The notes: generated from the letters alone by a model not told the origin. Counted from the first letter of the stretch, positions 1 to 12,900 are shown. The stretch is 64,000 nt of DNA from Arthrinium phaeospermum (GCA_006503535.1 QYRS01000010.1:682001-746000), one strand, 5' to 3'. Numbers and translations: made by a program.

Positions 1-437
1 GACCGGCATCCTTGTTTTTCCCTCACCCCATTGCCCACTGTCCCTACTTTTCATATGACCAATCCTTGCCCAGTATTGTTTCTCAGAGATCGAGACATTG
101 TTTAGAGAGAGATTGCAACTTTCCCCGTTCCGGCCATTCCCGTTAGTTCCTTTCCTCCTATTCCCGCATCTGCTAGTCTGAGCCGGGGTAATCAACAATC
201 GATATACCTGGCTCGTGCCCAGTCACTCACTCTCTGGAGCAAGGGAAGACAAGCAAGCGACAACAAAAACACGGTCGCAACCACTCCCCTAATCGATAAG
301 CTGCACCTCAAAGTCCCCTGACCCATTTGGCCTGATTCATGGTCCTTTTCGGTCTCTACCGACCCAACAAGCACTGAACGTGTCTCTCTGATTCTGCTGC
401 GACCACCAGCTCGTTGTCAACCCCCCCATCGGTAACC
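1..437. other. 5' flank of the AGC1 gene
   Basis: Non-coding, rich in C and T, as is common in fungal promoters and 5' leaders. An in-frame TTG lies 24 bases before the chosen ATG at 438, but no upstream ATG is in frame. I see no clear TATA box and no other gene. Confidence 0.5.
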
Positions 438-2679
438 ATGTCTGCTACCACCACGGTGAAGGAGGCCGTCAAAGAGTCCCTGCTGGGGCATGAGGAGCCT
501 GTAGAGCTCTCTGCAAAGACTCGGGCTTACTTCGTTAACCACGCAGTTAAGGATGCCGAGTCTGGTGAGCTCTACATGGGGGAGGAGGAGTTTGTTAATG
601 CCATCGCGCCGCGCGACGAGGATTATGTGAGTCTCCATGAAAGCCGTTGCCTCGCCAAGCAGTCCACGACGACTTCTAACACCTTGAATTCACTCTAGGG
701 CAAAATCAAGCGTGAGCAGTATGGCCTCCTTTTCCGCGTGGCCGATCGAAAGAGCACTGGAAAGCTTACCGTCTCCGATTGGGCGGCCTATAACAATCTG
801 CTCGCAAAAGCCGATGCCGAGTACGAGATCGCCTTCCGCCTCTTTGACATTGGCCGCACAGGCAACGTTACGTACGATGACTTCCGGCGACTTTGTGAGC
901 TGAACAAGGGTCCAGACAGCATTCCCTTCGATTGGGAGTGCCAATGGGCCAAGTTGTACATCGGTGATAAGACGCGACGCCATACTCTCACCTACCACGA
1001 GTTTTCCCAGATGCTGCGTGGTCTCCAGGGTGAGCGGATCAGACAGGCATTCCTTCTCTTTGATAAGGATGGCGATGGCTACATTGAGCCGGAAGATTTC
1101 GAGCGCATCATTCGGGAGACATCGAAGCACAAGCTCTCCGACCATCTCCTGGAGAACTTGTCCACCCTTTGCAACATCTCTCTTAGCAGCAAGATCTCGT
1201 ATGCCAACGTACGGGCGTTCCAGAACATGATCAAGGAGATGGATCTGGTCGAACTCATCATCCGGAAAGCATGCGGCAAGAGCTCAGACGGCAAGATCAC
1301 CAAGTCGGAGTTCTTGAACGAGGCAGCAAAAATAACACGTTTCTCCCTCTTCACTCCCATGGAGGCTGATATTCTGTTCCACTTCGCCAGTCTCGATGAG
1401 CCTTCTGGTAGGCTCGGTCTGCTTGACTTTGCCAAGGTTCTTGATCCCTCTTGGAGATACCGTGGCTACTCGGAGGAGCAGCATGGTGACGCACTCGCCA
1501 AGACAAGGACAACGACACAGAATGCTATGCATAATGTACTCGCCTCGGCCTATAACTTCATGCTCGGTAGTGCTGCTGGTGCTTTTGGCGCCTTCATGGT
1601 CTACCCCATTGATTTGGTCAAGACACGGATGCAAAACCAGCGAGGTGCGGACCCGGGTCAACGCTTGTACAAGAACTCGATCGATTGCTTTAGGAAAGTC
1701 ATCACGAACGAGGGTTTCCGAGGCTTATACTCTGGCGTGCTTCCGCAGCTAGTTGGTGTTGCTCCCGAGAAGGCCATCAAGCTTACTGTCAATGATCTGG
1801 TCCGCAGCCAGTTCACGGACAAGAAGACCGGAAACATCAATGGCTGGGCCGAGATCTTGGCCGGTGGTAGTGCGGGAGCCTGTCAAGTCGTAAGTTTTCT
1901 CGTTTTGTTTTGTAGCAGGGTCACACCGAGCTAACCTTTTCATTGTTTAGGTATTCACCAATCCTCTTGAGATTGTCAAGATCCGCCTGCAAGTCCAGGG
2001 TGAGGTTGTTAAAGAAGCTAATGGAGCTGGCAAGCGCTCCGCCATGTGGATTGTTAAGAACCTCGGTCTGGCGGGCCTCTATAAAGGAGCCAGTGCCTGT
2101 TTGCTTCGAGACGTCCCCTTTTCGGCTATTTACTTCCCCACCTACAGTCATCTGAAGCGGGACTTTTTTGGCGAGTCTCCAACCAAGAAGCTTGGTGTTC
2201 TCCAACTGTTGACGGCCGGTGCCATTGCTGGCATGCCTGCTGCATACCTGACGACTCCCTGCGACGTGATCAAGACCCGACTCCAGGTCGAGGCGCGCAA
2301 GGGTGACACAAGCTACACAGGTCTTCGGCACGCAGCGTCGACCATCATGAAGGAGGAAGGCTTCCAGGCCTTCTTCAAGGGTGGCCCTGCCCGTATTCTC
2401 CGATCATCGCCTCAGTTTGGCTTCACCCTTGCCGCCTACGAAGTCCTTCAGAGCGTCCTGCCCTTCCCTGGCAGTGCCAAACCCGAACAGACCCATACCG
2501 GTGTAGCCGATGCCGTCTCCGCCATCAAGGAGAGGGACATTGCAAGCCCTCATGCTCGCAGCCGCAATGCGCTGAAGATCATCTTGGACCTCGATGAGGA
2601 CTTTGGACGGTTCAGACTGCCCGACGCCAAGACTTGGAAGTCTATGCCGTCCATGTTCGGTGGAAATGCCAAGGCATAA
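438..2679 (+). CDS. AGC1: Mitochondrial aspartate/glutamate carrier (Aralar/AGC1 type)
   Basis: Three exons, 438-626, 699-1889 and 1951-2679, give about 702 residues, the usual length for EF-hand carriers of this family. Known family role: exchange of aspartate for glutamate across the inner mitochondrial membrane, feeding the malate-aspartate shuttle. The N-terminal half has EF-hand-like segments, the clearest being [13 protein letters not shown] at residues 185-197. The C-terminal half is a six-helix carrier domain with all three signature repeats: YPIDLVKTR at 365, NPLEIVKIR near 464 and TPCDVIKTR near 561. Introns are GT-AG (GTGAGT...TAG and GTAAGT...TAG), and joining them restores one frame through the second carrier repeat. 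The tail after the carrier domain (about residue 630 on) is family-variable. The ATG at 438 is the first in frame. Calcium regulation is inferred from the EF hands only. Confidence 0.95.
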
Positions 2680-3620
2680 TCAAGTCAACCCCAAGCGTTG
2701 ATGGCACGCTCAGATGCGTCCACGAAGAGGAATTCGCCACCAAAGTTCCATTGGTTCTACCCAATGGCCCCCAAACCCGACAGTACTGAGATTTGCCACC
2801 ATCTTTCGCTCCAGCAAAATTTATCGCTATGATGCAGCAACGAACCAATTCCCGTGATTTTTGAAGGAGGCATCGCGTGTCTTCTAGGGTCAGACATAGA
2901 CCGCGCAACGACGTCATTTGCATGAAAATACCGGCGTTGAGGAAGGAAAGGAGGCCATCTTGAATTTGTTTTTTTGCTTTGTTTTCTAGGCTGCTCTGTC
3001 AAGCTGCCTTTTTGCAGATCTATTTCGCTTTGAAAAGACTGTTTGAGTAGATATTGCCAAGTTCATTTGCAGACATTTGGAAGCATTGGAAGCAGACGCG
3101 CAAATATGGGAGGAGTGTTCCATGATAGAGAGTGGTCATTTGCCTTGTTTTGGGGAGAGGTCTGCGTTGTGAAGAGGGACGATATGAATGCCTGAGAGTT
3201 CTGGATCATAGACAGTTTTGGGGTCGTTCAGGGATGGATGGAATGATCGCCGCTCCCGATCGGGGGGCTGGCTGGACTTCAAATACCCCCATAGACCGTA
3301 ATGAAAAGTCTCGATTTGCTTAGAAAGATGTTTGCTTCAATGATGGCTAATTGGCAAGTCATTGTGATTAGTCTATGACTCTATCTTGGTATAAGTATGT
3401 ATGTAATCGTAAGCTGGGGCAGACACCTGTGATTGCCCGCCCTCTTGTTCCCAAATTTTGATTCCCAAACTCCTGATGATGATGCAACGCTCCCAAAATG
3501 ATTTCCCAACGCCGCTGCGAAAAAGGAAAATCGAAGGGTATCCATTGCTGTGTTCGCCAATAACAAGGCTAAGCGAGAAGAACGAGAACGAAGTACCAGG
3601 TGTGATTTTCACCTGTTATT
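2680..3620. other. Convergent intergenic region, no gene seen
   Basis: It lies between the 3' ends of the carrier gene and the minus-strand F-box-like gene and should hold both 3' UTRs. Short open frames here have no recognisable content. Confidence 0.5.
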
Positions 3621-4414
3621 TTACATGTCTTCGCTTGATGTTGAGTCGGAATCCGAGTCTTCATGGAATTCGTCCAGAGGCTCGCCAATGCCTTTCATCA
3701 CTGTAATAGGAACTGGTCAGTATTCTTCGCTCGTCTAGTTCGTATGAATGGAGGGTATAGTCATAACGTACTGTTGTTCTGGAGCCAGAGGGCGTAGGCC
3801 TCGTAGCCGCCGGCCCAGACGCGGGCGCGCTTGACGCCGCGGACGCCCTCGAGCATGCGCAGGGCGCCGATGTCGGCGCCGAGGTACTGGGCCTGCCAGC
3901 CGTCGACGTCGAGCTCGTCGAGGCCGCTGAGGAGGGCGGCGGCCTGGGCGGCGTCGAAGGTGGGGGCGACGTCGAGGCGCAGGCGCAGGGTGAAGCGGCG
4001 GATGAGCTGGCTCAGGTGGGCGGCGGCGACGGGGGCGCTGCCCTTGTGCAGGCGCGGGAAGGTCGTCAGCATGCTGCTGTGCGCGGCGAACTTGTTGGTG
4101 GCGTAGAGGACCTCGACGGCCTCGTCGTACGTCTGCCGGCAGGCCCGCAGGATCTGCGGGTACAGCTCGACGGGCTTCGGGGTGGAGCAGCACGAGGACG
4201 AGTAGGAGGAGCTGTTGCGCTTCAAGGGCGGCCTGGTGCTGGGCGAGGATCCCGAGGGGGCGGACTTGTGGTCGTCTTCCTCGGGTATCGTCAGGAGGTA
4301 GGAGTAGATCTCTAAGCGCAGCTCGACCGGCAGGCCCATGAGGGTCGGGGAGTTGGCGCCGTGATCCATGTTGGTAGATGACATGGGGGTTGTTGTTGTT
4401 GTTGAGACGTCCAT
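3621..4414 (-). CDS. F-box/2EXR-like hypothetical protein with acidic tail
   Basis: Two exons read on the minus strand, 4414-3772 and 3700-3621, give about 240 residues. Read through, the first exon would end in a stop just past a perfect GTACGT donor. Removing the 71-base intron (CTGAC branch box, TTACAG acceptor) adds a conserved-looking acidic tail (DEFHEDSDSDSTSSEDM) ending at TAA. Near residue 26 is LMGLPVELRLEIYSYLL, the short leucine-rich motif of many fungal F-box-like and 2EXR proteins, which often recruit substrates to SCF ubiquitin ligases; a Skp1 interaction here is inference. The rest (residues 45-215) is not recognised. The coding sequence is extremely GC-rich at third positions, which creates long meaningless frames on both strands. 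A TATATATA tract at 4585-4592 is a possible promoter element. Confidence 0.72.
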
Positions 4415-5811
4415 GATTTGTCTTATTTCTCTTTGGATCGATGTGTGTGAATATGCGATGTATTTGTCGAGTAGACAGGTGATATCGAGTATGAGTGAGG
4501 TTGAATAGTTGTTTGTTTAATTGCTCTGGTGAATTAATATGGTATCTACATAATAAGTCTGAGTGAGAGGGGACTACGAGGTTGTATATATATAATGGCA
4601 GACCCGCCGCAGCTGAGGCATCAGGCGATTCTTCCCGTAGCGTGAGACCATGATCACCAGATGGCCCGAATAGCGAATGCATCTTGTTTTGCAAATTGCA
4701 GATATCTTCGTACGATGGGTTGCATGCGCATGCGGCTCAGGGGTTAGACTCCGAAGCGCGAGGCACTGGCCGTTGCTGCATGCAACTCTGTGAATTGTCG
4801 CTTCGCATGGGCAGGGATCCTCCCGTCTCCTCCACCTCCCACCACGAAGCACGAAGACCCCATTGTTTTGCTGGTCTCGCTCTTCACCAATCACCCCAGC
4901 AGAGCGATGGCAGTGGAGCCCCTACATTTCCCGATGCGTATCAACATTTAGCTATTCACGTACGACTTTGACCTTTCTTCCCTGACTCGAAATTGAGCCG
5001 GCTTGGTTTTGTTGCTGCGAGATAGCGTAGCGTGTTCGAGATCCTGCTTCTGCTTGGAGGAGGCATTTGGACAGTCCGACTCTGCATGTGTCTGTCGATG
5101 AACCCCCAACAACAACAACATAACCCAAACGGGGATGGCTCGGCATCGATTGGCGGTCTCCGACCGAGATGGCCCTCGTAATCTGCAGCTTGCAGCGGTC
5201 TAGAGATTTCTAGAGAGTGGGAGTTGCAGTGGCTCAGTGATGACTGTATCTCAATGAAACCCAACCCTGCATGCGCCCAAAGGCATGCGCCTAAGACTCC
5301 CGAAGCCCCCCACTGTAAATGCTGCTGTAAGGCTGGTCCGTTAGTGGAAATGGGGTGATGGCAACGGGAATGCCTATCTTATCGCACCCTCCCAGTCCGG
5401 GTCCGCCCGCATACAGTGTGTCTAAACTGGGACTGGTGCGCCTTTCGCCTAGAACTCGCCTGTTGCCGTCGGTTTCCTCGCCTGTTCGCGTCTTTCAGCT
5501 CAGCCCAAAAAGCCTAGACCCTCAACCAGCCGGCGTCCAGCCCTGGCACGCGCCCGAGCGCCACTCTGAAGCCGATCTGACAAAACTTGGCACTGCCAAC
5601 CGCTGGGCTTGCCGGCGGCGTCCGCTGTCCGGTCCGTCTCGCGCTAGCGTTATCAGGGTTCATTACTCATCAATCAGGTGTGATGTCGTGATTGAGAAAG
5701 AGTGAACCATTGCATCCAGATTGCGACGACGGCGAAGAGGAACGAGGATATTGCATTGCCAAGGATCCAGAGCCTCGCTATCTTCCTCGATCCTGAAGAC
5801 AGACAGAAACC
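4415..5811. other. Divergent intergenic region between F-box-like and cystinosin genes
   Basis: Both flanking genes start here, so it must carry two promoters and 5' leaders. The only clear element is an AT-rich TATATATA stretch at 4585-4592, about 170 bases before the minus-strand ATG. A short CAA repeat lies near 5106-5120. I see no gene. Confidence 0.5.
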
Positions 5812-6793
5812 ATGTCGTTCCTCGAGTTCATCTCCGCCGTTTTCGGATGGGTGTACACCCTCTGCTGGTCGGCCTCCTTCTACAGCCAGCCGCTGCTCAA
5901 TTGGAGACGTCGTTCAACCTCGGGCACTACCGTCGACTTCCCCATGATCAATGTCTTTGGTATGAACACCCCCCGTTATACTGGCTCGGCAGGGGTACTG
6001 AATCTAGTCAAGCCGTGCATGTCGCATGGCGAATGAAGCTAATCAGAAGGGTGGATGCGCAGGATTCATTGCTTATTTGACGTCCAATATGGCCTTCTAC
6101 TACTCCCCTGTAATCCGAGCGCAGTATGCGGCCCGGAACCACGGTCTGACCCCGACCGTCGCATTCAATGACATCGTCTTTGCAGCGCACGCCGTCGTGT
6201 TGTGTGCCATCACGACGTCACAGTACTTCCTGCCTTCGCTGTGGGGGTTTGAGCGCGCGCCCGGTGCCCGGCCCTCGAGGGGCATCACGGCCGTGGCGGC
6301 GGGATCCATCCTCGCCGTGTGCATCATCGTGTTCGTCGTGGCCGGCGGCGACCCCGGCGCAGACGCGCGCACCTCCTGGGTCTGGCTGGACGCCGTCTAC
6401 ACCATCTCCTACGTCAAGCTGCTCGTGACGCTGATCAAGTACGCGCCGCAGCTGCTCACCAACTACCGCAACCGCAGCACGCGCGGCTGGAGCATCTGGC
6501 AGATCCTGCTCGACTTCAGCGGCGGCACCCTCAGCATCGCGCAGCAGGGCATCGACTCGTACCTCCAGCGCGACTGGAGCGGCATCACGGGCAACCCCGT
6601 CAAGTTCGCCCTCGGCAACGTGAGCATGCTGTACGACGTCTTCTTCATGACCCAGCACTACGTCCTGTACCGGGACGACAATGGGAGCGACGGTGCCGAC
6701 GATAAGCGCGACGACGATGATGCCGCTGCCGTCGGCGAGCGGGATTCGTTGCTGGAGAGGGGCGATGCGGCGCGCAACAGAAGGTTAGATTAA
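5812..6793 (+). CDS. Cystinosin-family (PQ-loop) lysosomal/vacuolar transporter
   Basis: Exons 5812-5959 and 6063-6793 give about 292 residues. The family exports cystine from lysosome or vacuole, probably with protons (yeast Ers1 is the counterpart). Two PQ-loop regions are visible: SFYSQPLLNWRRRST near residues 22-36 and KYAPQLLTNYRNRSTRGWS in the second half. Seven hydrophobic segments can be traced: about 5-25, 51-66, 78-100, 117-138, then around the second PQ loop. The splice (GTATGA...CGCAG, 103 bases, phase 1) joins NVFG to FIAYLTSN, a typical family sequence. The C-terminus is a hydrophilic tail with an acidic run (KRDDDDAA) and ERDSLLERG, which resembles a dileucine sorting signal (inference). 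Mammalian cystinosin is longer because of a glycosylated N-terminal domain; its absence here is normal for fungi. Confidence 0.92.
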
Positions 6794-7315
6794 GTAAACC
6801 TTTCTAAAGACGATAGATGCCAAGCCCTCAGGGGTAAAGTCTTCGGCTTTCCAAACTATTAGATTCGTTTACATGCCATTCCTATGAATGTCTCAACGCT
6901 GCCAGCGCGGTTGCTTTACTTTACAGAGATGGTCCATGTTCACCATTTCTTCATTTTATGCTCTTGTTTGGTCGATTCGTACGCATGCCTTATAATCCTA
7001 CTGGTCGTAAGGGGAAATAGTCTCCAATATGGTCACATCATATTAAGTATATTTTATGTAATTCATTCGTATCCTCTCTCTGCCCAATATTGTAGAGTGA
7101 AACCTGCGGTAAAACGGCAGGTCTCGGGCTGCGCATGTGACTTTGCAGTCTGAAGGAGACATTCAACCTCCTGTCATTGAGTTTCATACATGATATATAG
7201 ATGTATTACATATAGCACATTTGGGTATAACGTATACAGGTGTGTGCCCTCACAACTTCCAATGGTTTCCGCCATGTATCACTCCAACACTCTTTACCTC
7301 CGCTCCTTGTCACCG
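6794..7315. other. 3' flanks, convergent; no gene seen
   Basis: AT-richer sequence downstream of the cystinosin gene and of the secreted-protein gene on the other strand. Short frames here look like UTR noise. Confidence 0.45.
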
Positions 7316-8061
7316 TCACAGCTCTGTCGACACTTCCGCCTCGTCTCCCACTACGCTCCCTGAGGGCTTTTGTCGCTGCGGCCTCTTCATCGACTGACCA
7401 TGACATCTCCCGGCCGTCTGGCCTCGGTACGGAACCCGCTTCTCCATCACCACTTGCCGGCACGTCCGGCATACCCCTGGTGTTCTCGCCTGAGTCCTTT
7501 GTGGCAACTGTGGTTGAACAACAACTGTTAGCTTAGCCCTCCTTTCTCATTTTACCATCTTCATGTATGACACGAATGAATACAAGACCAACGTACTGTA
7601 GCAAGACACCGCAAATGACCCAAGAGGCTGGTGGCGGAGTCGGCGGATCGGACCGCGGACCCGTTGCACCACGTCGTCGTCGACGACGACGCGGCCCCCG
7701 TCCTGACGGCCTCGGCCTCGCCGTCCCGCAGCGCCTCGGTGCACTGCGTCACGTGGCAGCCCGCCAGCCGGACGTGCGACGGGTCGTGGTACACGGTGAT
7801 GACGTCGCCGCACGCGTCAGCTAGGACGTAGTAGCCGCTCGCCCGCCGGTGCTGCCAGCTCTCGACCAGCACGAGGAACCCGTAAGCGGCGGGGGAAGTG
7901 GTAGCGGCATCTTGGCCGTGATGATGATGATAGCTTGTGGTGGATGACGATAGGCGGGTTCTCTCCGCGGCGACGGCCTGTCTTGTGCCTATGTTGTTGG
8001 TTGGAGAGGCGAGCCCAAAGACGGTGTGGAGGAGGAGCATGGATGCCAAGGGGGCCTTCAT
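7316..8061 (-). CDS. Small secreted hypothetical protein, 3' end uncertain
   Basis: The start at 8061 opens with a signal peptide (MKAPLASMLLLHTVFGLASP). A His tract (SYHHHHGQD) follows, then a folded-looking part at about residues 60-115 with cysteines in DACGDV and GCHVTQC. Read straight through, the frame stops at 7561. A strong GTACGT donor at 7596, in phase 0, and a GCTAAC box followed by CCACAG at 7510-7508 suggest an intron, with a second exon 7507-7316 (total about 218 residues). An alternative acceptor 11 bases further on would open another frame ending near 7206. I could not choose by composition. No family recognised; possibly an effector or wall-associated protein, which is speculation. 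Confidence 0.55.
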
Positions 8062-9989
8062 TTTGATACCAAGTTGGTTATCTTTCTACGGGATGCCGGT
8101 TACTCCTTGGGTGACCTTTTGACTTCGAGAATAGAGCTTCAAGAGTCGCATTCAAACCAGAGTCGTACCAGTCGATAATAATTACCCACGAGGTTTCCCA
8201 GCTGAGAGGCAGGGGACTGGACGGAGGTGAGAGAGGACATGGTTGTGTTTTATGTAATAAGAGTCCCTCCTACTGAGAGAAGTTGATGGCTTCACTCGAC
8301 GGTAGGCAGCAAGAGCGGGCTTCCGGATCCGCTCGATGTGTCTTTGACATTGCAGTTGCGGCACAGCATCGAGCATGGGTGCCCTCTAGGGCCGGGGCGT
8401 GCTTCCTAATACATCCAACGACTCCGCCAAGGCGACAGGGCTTCCCTAGGGAATCATGGCCGATTTTCCAGCAGCACGCACAGCTCGAAGCTTTTCGGCA
8501 GATATCGTATGTAGGGATTTCTGAAGGTTATTATTCCATTCGGTATCAATCATAGGAAAAAGACCCTATAATTGGCTACGCTATTGCTAAGCCTATGCGC
8601 CGGCAACGCACACACACGCCACCTCATCGCCGCCGGCCATGTCTAGTCTTCGACCTAACCAGACGAGAGAAACCCTCGCGAGCGGTCGTGTGCAAGGAAC
8701 CCCCCTCGCTCACGGATGGGTATTGATGAAGAAGCCCTGCCGAGAAAAGTTCTCCATGTGTCGCTTGAACGAACGAGGACCCTCCATGCGTCCATCACCG
8801 GGAAATATTACTTACCCACATCCTGACGAACCCCACCCCATATTCCCTGTCCCGCACCATGCCATCCCATTCACTCCCCACCATCGCCCTACATAGATCG
8901 TTGTATTGTAACACCACCCACCTGCCAGGCTGCCATCCCGCCCCAAGCCCCAATCCAAGCTGAAGCCATCATCGAGGCCGAGCGTCACTGTGCGTCGGAT
9001 CCCTTGCCTTTCACCGTATCGAGAGGATCAAGGTTCGATCCCGCGCAAACTACACAAGCTAGTGCACTTCGGGCGGCCGAGTGGGGCGTCGGAGGGAAGG
9101 GATCGTGGCCCTCCCTCGGAGTGCGGCTTCAAGGGGGGACAGACTGCACCCTTGTCGTCGGCCGTTTTTGAGCCTTTCGACACCCACCCATCTAATTTAG
9201 TCCCTTCAGGGGGTCTTAAACAACGGACGCCACATGGGAGGAACAGAGAGGAGGGATCCCTAAGGTCTCTTCTATAGGGCTGGCCATCCCTGTTGCTATT
9301 TTTGTATATTCCAGATGCTATTCTTGGCTGCAAGACCCGCTTGCCGTAGTCTACCAAATCCCATAACCATCCTTCGTAAGTGTCTATACTTGGGCCTAAC
9401 ATTTACACCATGGCTGGTCTGTTCTTAGCCAACTTAACTTCTCTACGTATCACATTCAGCACAAAAGAGGAAGAAGGGGAGAAAACAGATTAAGCATAAT
9501 GTGAATGTATCATGAACTTGATTTGCATTGGCTATCCATTGAGGAATCATGCCGTCTCCATACACATTAGTATACACAAACGCCGGGCGGATATAAACTC
9601 CTACATGCAAGTATTCCATACAGAGAAAGGAGGGGGGCCATGGCAACCTTAAACCCCCCGAAGATGCTGCCTCGAAATCAGTTCCCTGTGCAAACCAGAA
9701 ATCCCATCCAGATGATTCCCCACGAAACCCCTAAAAAGCCATGTGACTCCTTGCAGAACGCCTCGACAACATGCAAAAATGCCAGGAAAATATGCCAGTA
9801 GCCATGCTCGTAATCTTTCCTCCTGCCGGCGACGACGCTTCCGTGCTAATCGGTTATTAAAGTCGTCTGGCTGCCTCCGCCAGCAGAAACCCCAACGCCG
9901 GAACATGAGAAACGCCCCCCTGCTCGTGCAGGAGTCGTTCTTGATGCATACATCAATGGAAATCATGATAAAAAGGGGGGCATCCAACG
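8062..9989. other. Intergenic region, no gene supported
   Basis: It lies between the 5' end of the secreted-protein gene and the 3' end of CYK3. Open frames here, for example on the minus strand at 9028-9402, have no recognisable motifs or splice partners. A GGTTCGATCC box at about 9032-9041 resembles a tRNA B box but has no pairing stems or A box. Confidence 0.5.
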
Positions 9990-12900
9990 TTAGCCCATGC
10001 AAACCCACTCGGCGAAAACACACCACCTAGCCGTGCGATCGGCGAGCACCAGCCCTCTCCAGACTCCGCGCTCCGAGCATTTGATGATGGTTTCCCACGT
10101 GCCCCCGTCACTGACTTCCTCTTCGGGGCCCACATTCTTGCCGCCGACACCCAAACCACGCCGCTCCTCTTTGCGCATCAGACGCAGGATCTTTCCGCCC
10201 GGCGTCTGGATGGCCAACTTGGCCGGCTTCTTCCCACCTACCGGCGCGCTACCGCCATAGCCACTGCTGCTCACCGTGCTAGGGTTGGAGGAGCTCATAC
10301 TCATCGCGCTGCCGGGCCGCGCGAAAGGAACCGGGGACGGTGCCCCCGGACTGGTGGCGGGCGTCATAGAAGTGCTGGGTGACAATGAAGGGTGTTGACG
10401 GATCGCGAAAACGAAGGTGTTGTTAAGAGCCAGACGCTGACACTGCGGCTGAACGACATAGATGTCGTGCCGTTGGGCGTGCGGCGTGGGATGCCTTGTA
10501 ACAAACTCATACGGTGGGTTTTCGCCAGTGTGGATGATTGGTAGAGCAAAAGCCAGCGGGTGTGGGATGTCTTTGATGCTGTGCATCAGACCACGCTTAC
10601 CAGCGTACACCTTGAGGACTCCCGTGCCTTCGTCGCCGGGAAGAAGTCCTTTCACCGTATAGCGCTTGACTCCGTTGAACCACTCCGCTTGAGCCAGAGC
10701 CCGCTTCTTCACCGTATCGCCCGACTCGAAGAAATCACCGTCAGAATCACGGGTGAAGGCGCGTACTTCAACCTCGGCCGCAATCTCGATATCAGCCGGG
10801 ACATTGAACTTGATATGAATCATCTCCAGGTCCTCGATCCTTGTCAGTGACGTGTTGTAATCGACCATGGCCAAATCGTTCCGGAAGTAAGGAGGGCAAG
10901 CACCAGGCAGATTGAGAAGAATCTCATTCGAAATTGGGGGGCAAAGGTGCTGCTGGGAGTGGTGCTCGGGAATGTGCGTCCAGCAAATCTCAGAAGGCCG
11001 AGTAAGAAACCACCAGCTGTCGGCATTGACATTGCCTGAACTCGAGTAAAGAGCTCGCTGTGGATTCGACGCAGAAGCGAGGCAGCAGTCCATGATGCGC
11101 CATTCGTTGTCGACAATAACGGCATTCCACCAATGATTTGAACGAGGCATAATGTTCGTTTCTGGGATTTCTCCGGGCGTTTTGAGATAACCGCGGACGA
11201 TTTCCGAATGCAAACCAGCCGAGGCACACATCTCGTGCACAAGGACGGCGTACTCCTCAGCACATCCCCTCTTGGTCTGGATTACTCTTCGGGTGTCCAC
11301 ATCGCCCTCATAGTCCTCTTCCCAATTGATTTTCTCGGCCACCCACGTGAAGATGGCTCGCAGCCTCTGAACATCGCTTCGATACGGCCGGCAGACATAA
11401 GTCGTGGCGAGCGTGACAGCAGTAGTCATAGGGGGCAGATTGCTTATGAAACGTGAGTTCTTGTCGACTTGGCTGAGGTTGATCGTTTGATAGTTCGTGG
11501 GCTCGTGAACTGGCCTGCCATCGATACCTTCGCCACCTTGGACGGTCTCCAAGAACTCGTCCACGGGGTCAATAGCGGGATAGTCCAACATCTGGCATCG
11601 ATCACGACGCTCACTACGCTCGTTCTTGCTGAGAGTGTTGGATCGATTCACGTCCCGGCGAACTTGCACCCAGTCAACACCGGTACTGCTCAGCCCCATT
11701 TCCCTGCCTGCGTCCCGTGCAAGCTGGGGACTGCTGGCGCTGCCACCCGAGATTGCGGTTACCCCGTTTGGGGTGTTTCGGCTCAGCATAGGCGATGAAG
11801 CTCCAGAAGGTCCAGATCCTGCCCCTGTCGCAAGACTACTGCGACCGCTAGCAACACCCGTCTTCGTCGCCTCCAATATCCTCTTAATGAAATTCGATTT
11901 CTTAGGTTTCGCATTGCCGGGTTGTACGAGGCCTCCAACAGCAGCAATCCCCTCGTCACGGAGCCCAGCTTGCGACTGGGGGCGTACTTGGGAGGAAGAG
12001 TGGCTCGCATGGTAAGAAATGCCACTAAAAGGGGTAGTTGGCCGGTCCAAGTCGTCATCGTCGTCGCCGCCGCGATCCCGAAAACCCAAAGCACTGCGTG
12101 CGCGGCTGCGGTTCTTGCGTGCCAGGCTCCCCGCACTCGTTGCGCTGATCCCGCTGGCAGATACACCGCTCATCAGACTCCTATTTGTGCTCTGAGTGTT
12201 GGTGCTACTGTCAGTAGCACGAGTCCCAGAGGAGGCATCCGTCGAAACAGTCTTCGTGGTAGATGTCCTGTTAAGTATGTGACGTCCAACATCATAAGTC
12301 GACCTTTGTGTAGACTTTTGTCTTTGAAGTCTTTTGTCATTATCGCCCATCGAAGATTTCGGTCGCTCAGGATGGTATGATGCTCTCTTTGGTGGCGGTG
12401 GGGGTGGCATCTCTCCTTGGCCCAAAGCTCCCATGCTTGAACTATGCTGGTGCATATTTCGCAGTCGTGTTTCCATTCTATCCACGTAGCTGTTTAGTTG
12501 GGGAAGGTGCTGCTCCTCACCGTAACCGCCGTGGTTGGTATTTTCTTGCGAGGAGCTTCCGCTGTACGTCTCATAGCCCTCATCTAACGCCACTCCCATC
12601 GATGTCTGCGGCCGTGCTTGTGTTCGGGCTTTGCGCTTCGACCGTGATCGATGTGAAACCATGTCAAACGACTCTGGTGACCAAGGGTCAAACACGGGCT
12701 CAGGGGATTCTCGATCCTTCTCTTTTTTCGTGCCGAGTGCACTCAAGGACTCGATAACACCATCCATGGCTTCCCTTAAGGGTGAGGGAGTAAACCCATC
12801 TCCATTGGGTGAAGGCGGGCATGGCGAGGGGGCTCTTGGCGTACGGGGCCGGCTATCGTAGGAAGCATTGGATCCGCCGCGGTTCAATAGGGCGTGACGA

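Noticed and set aside
3735..4694. 319-codon minus-strand frame overlapping the F-box-like gene
   Set aside because: Shadow frame made of arginine, proline and alanine runs caused by the GC-rich third positions of the real gene.
6218..6658. 146-codon minus-strand frame opposite the cystinosin gene
   Set aside because: Antisense to conserved transporter sequence; composition follows from GC-rich codons.
9028..9045. tRNA B-box-like GGTTCGATCC
   Set aside because: No A box, acceptor stem or pairing T stem can be drawn around it.
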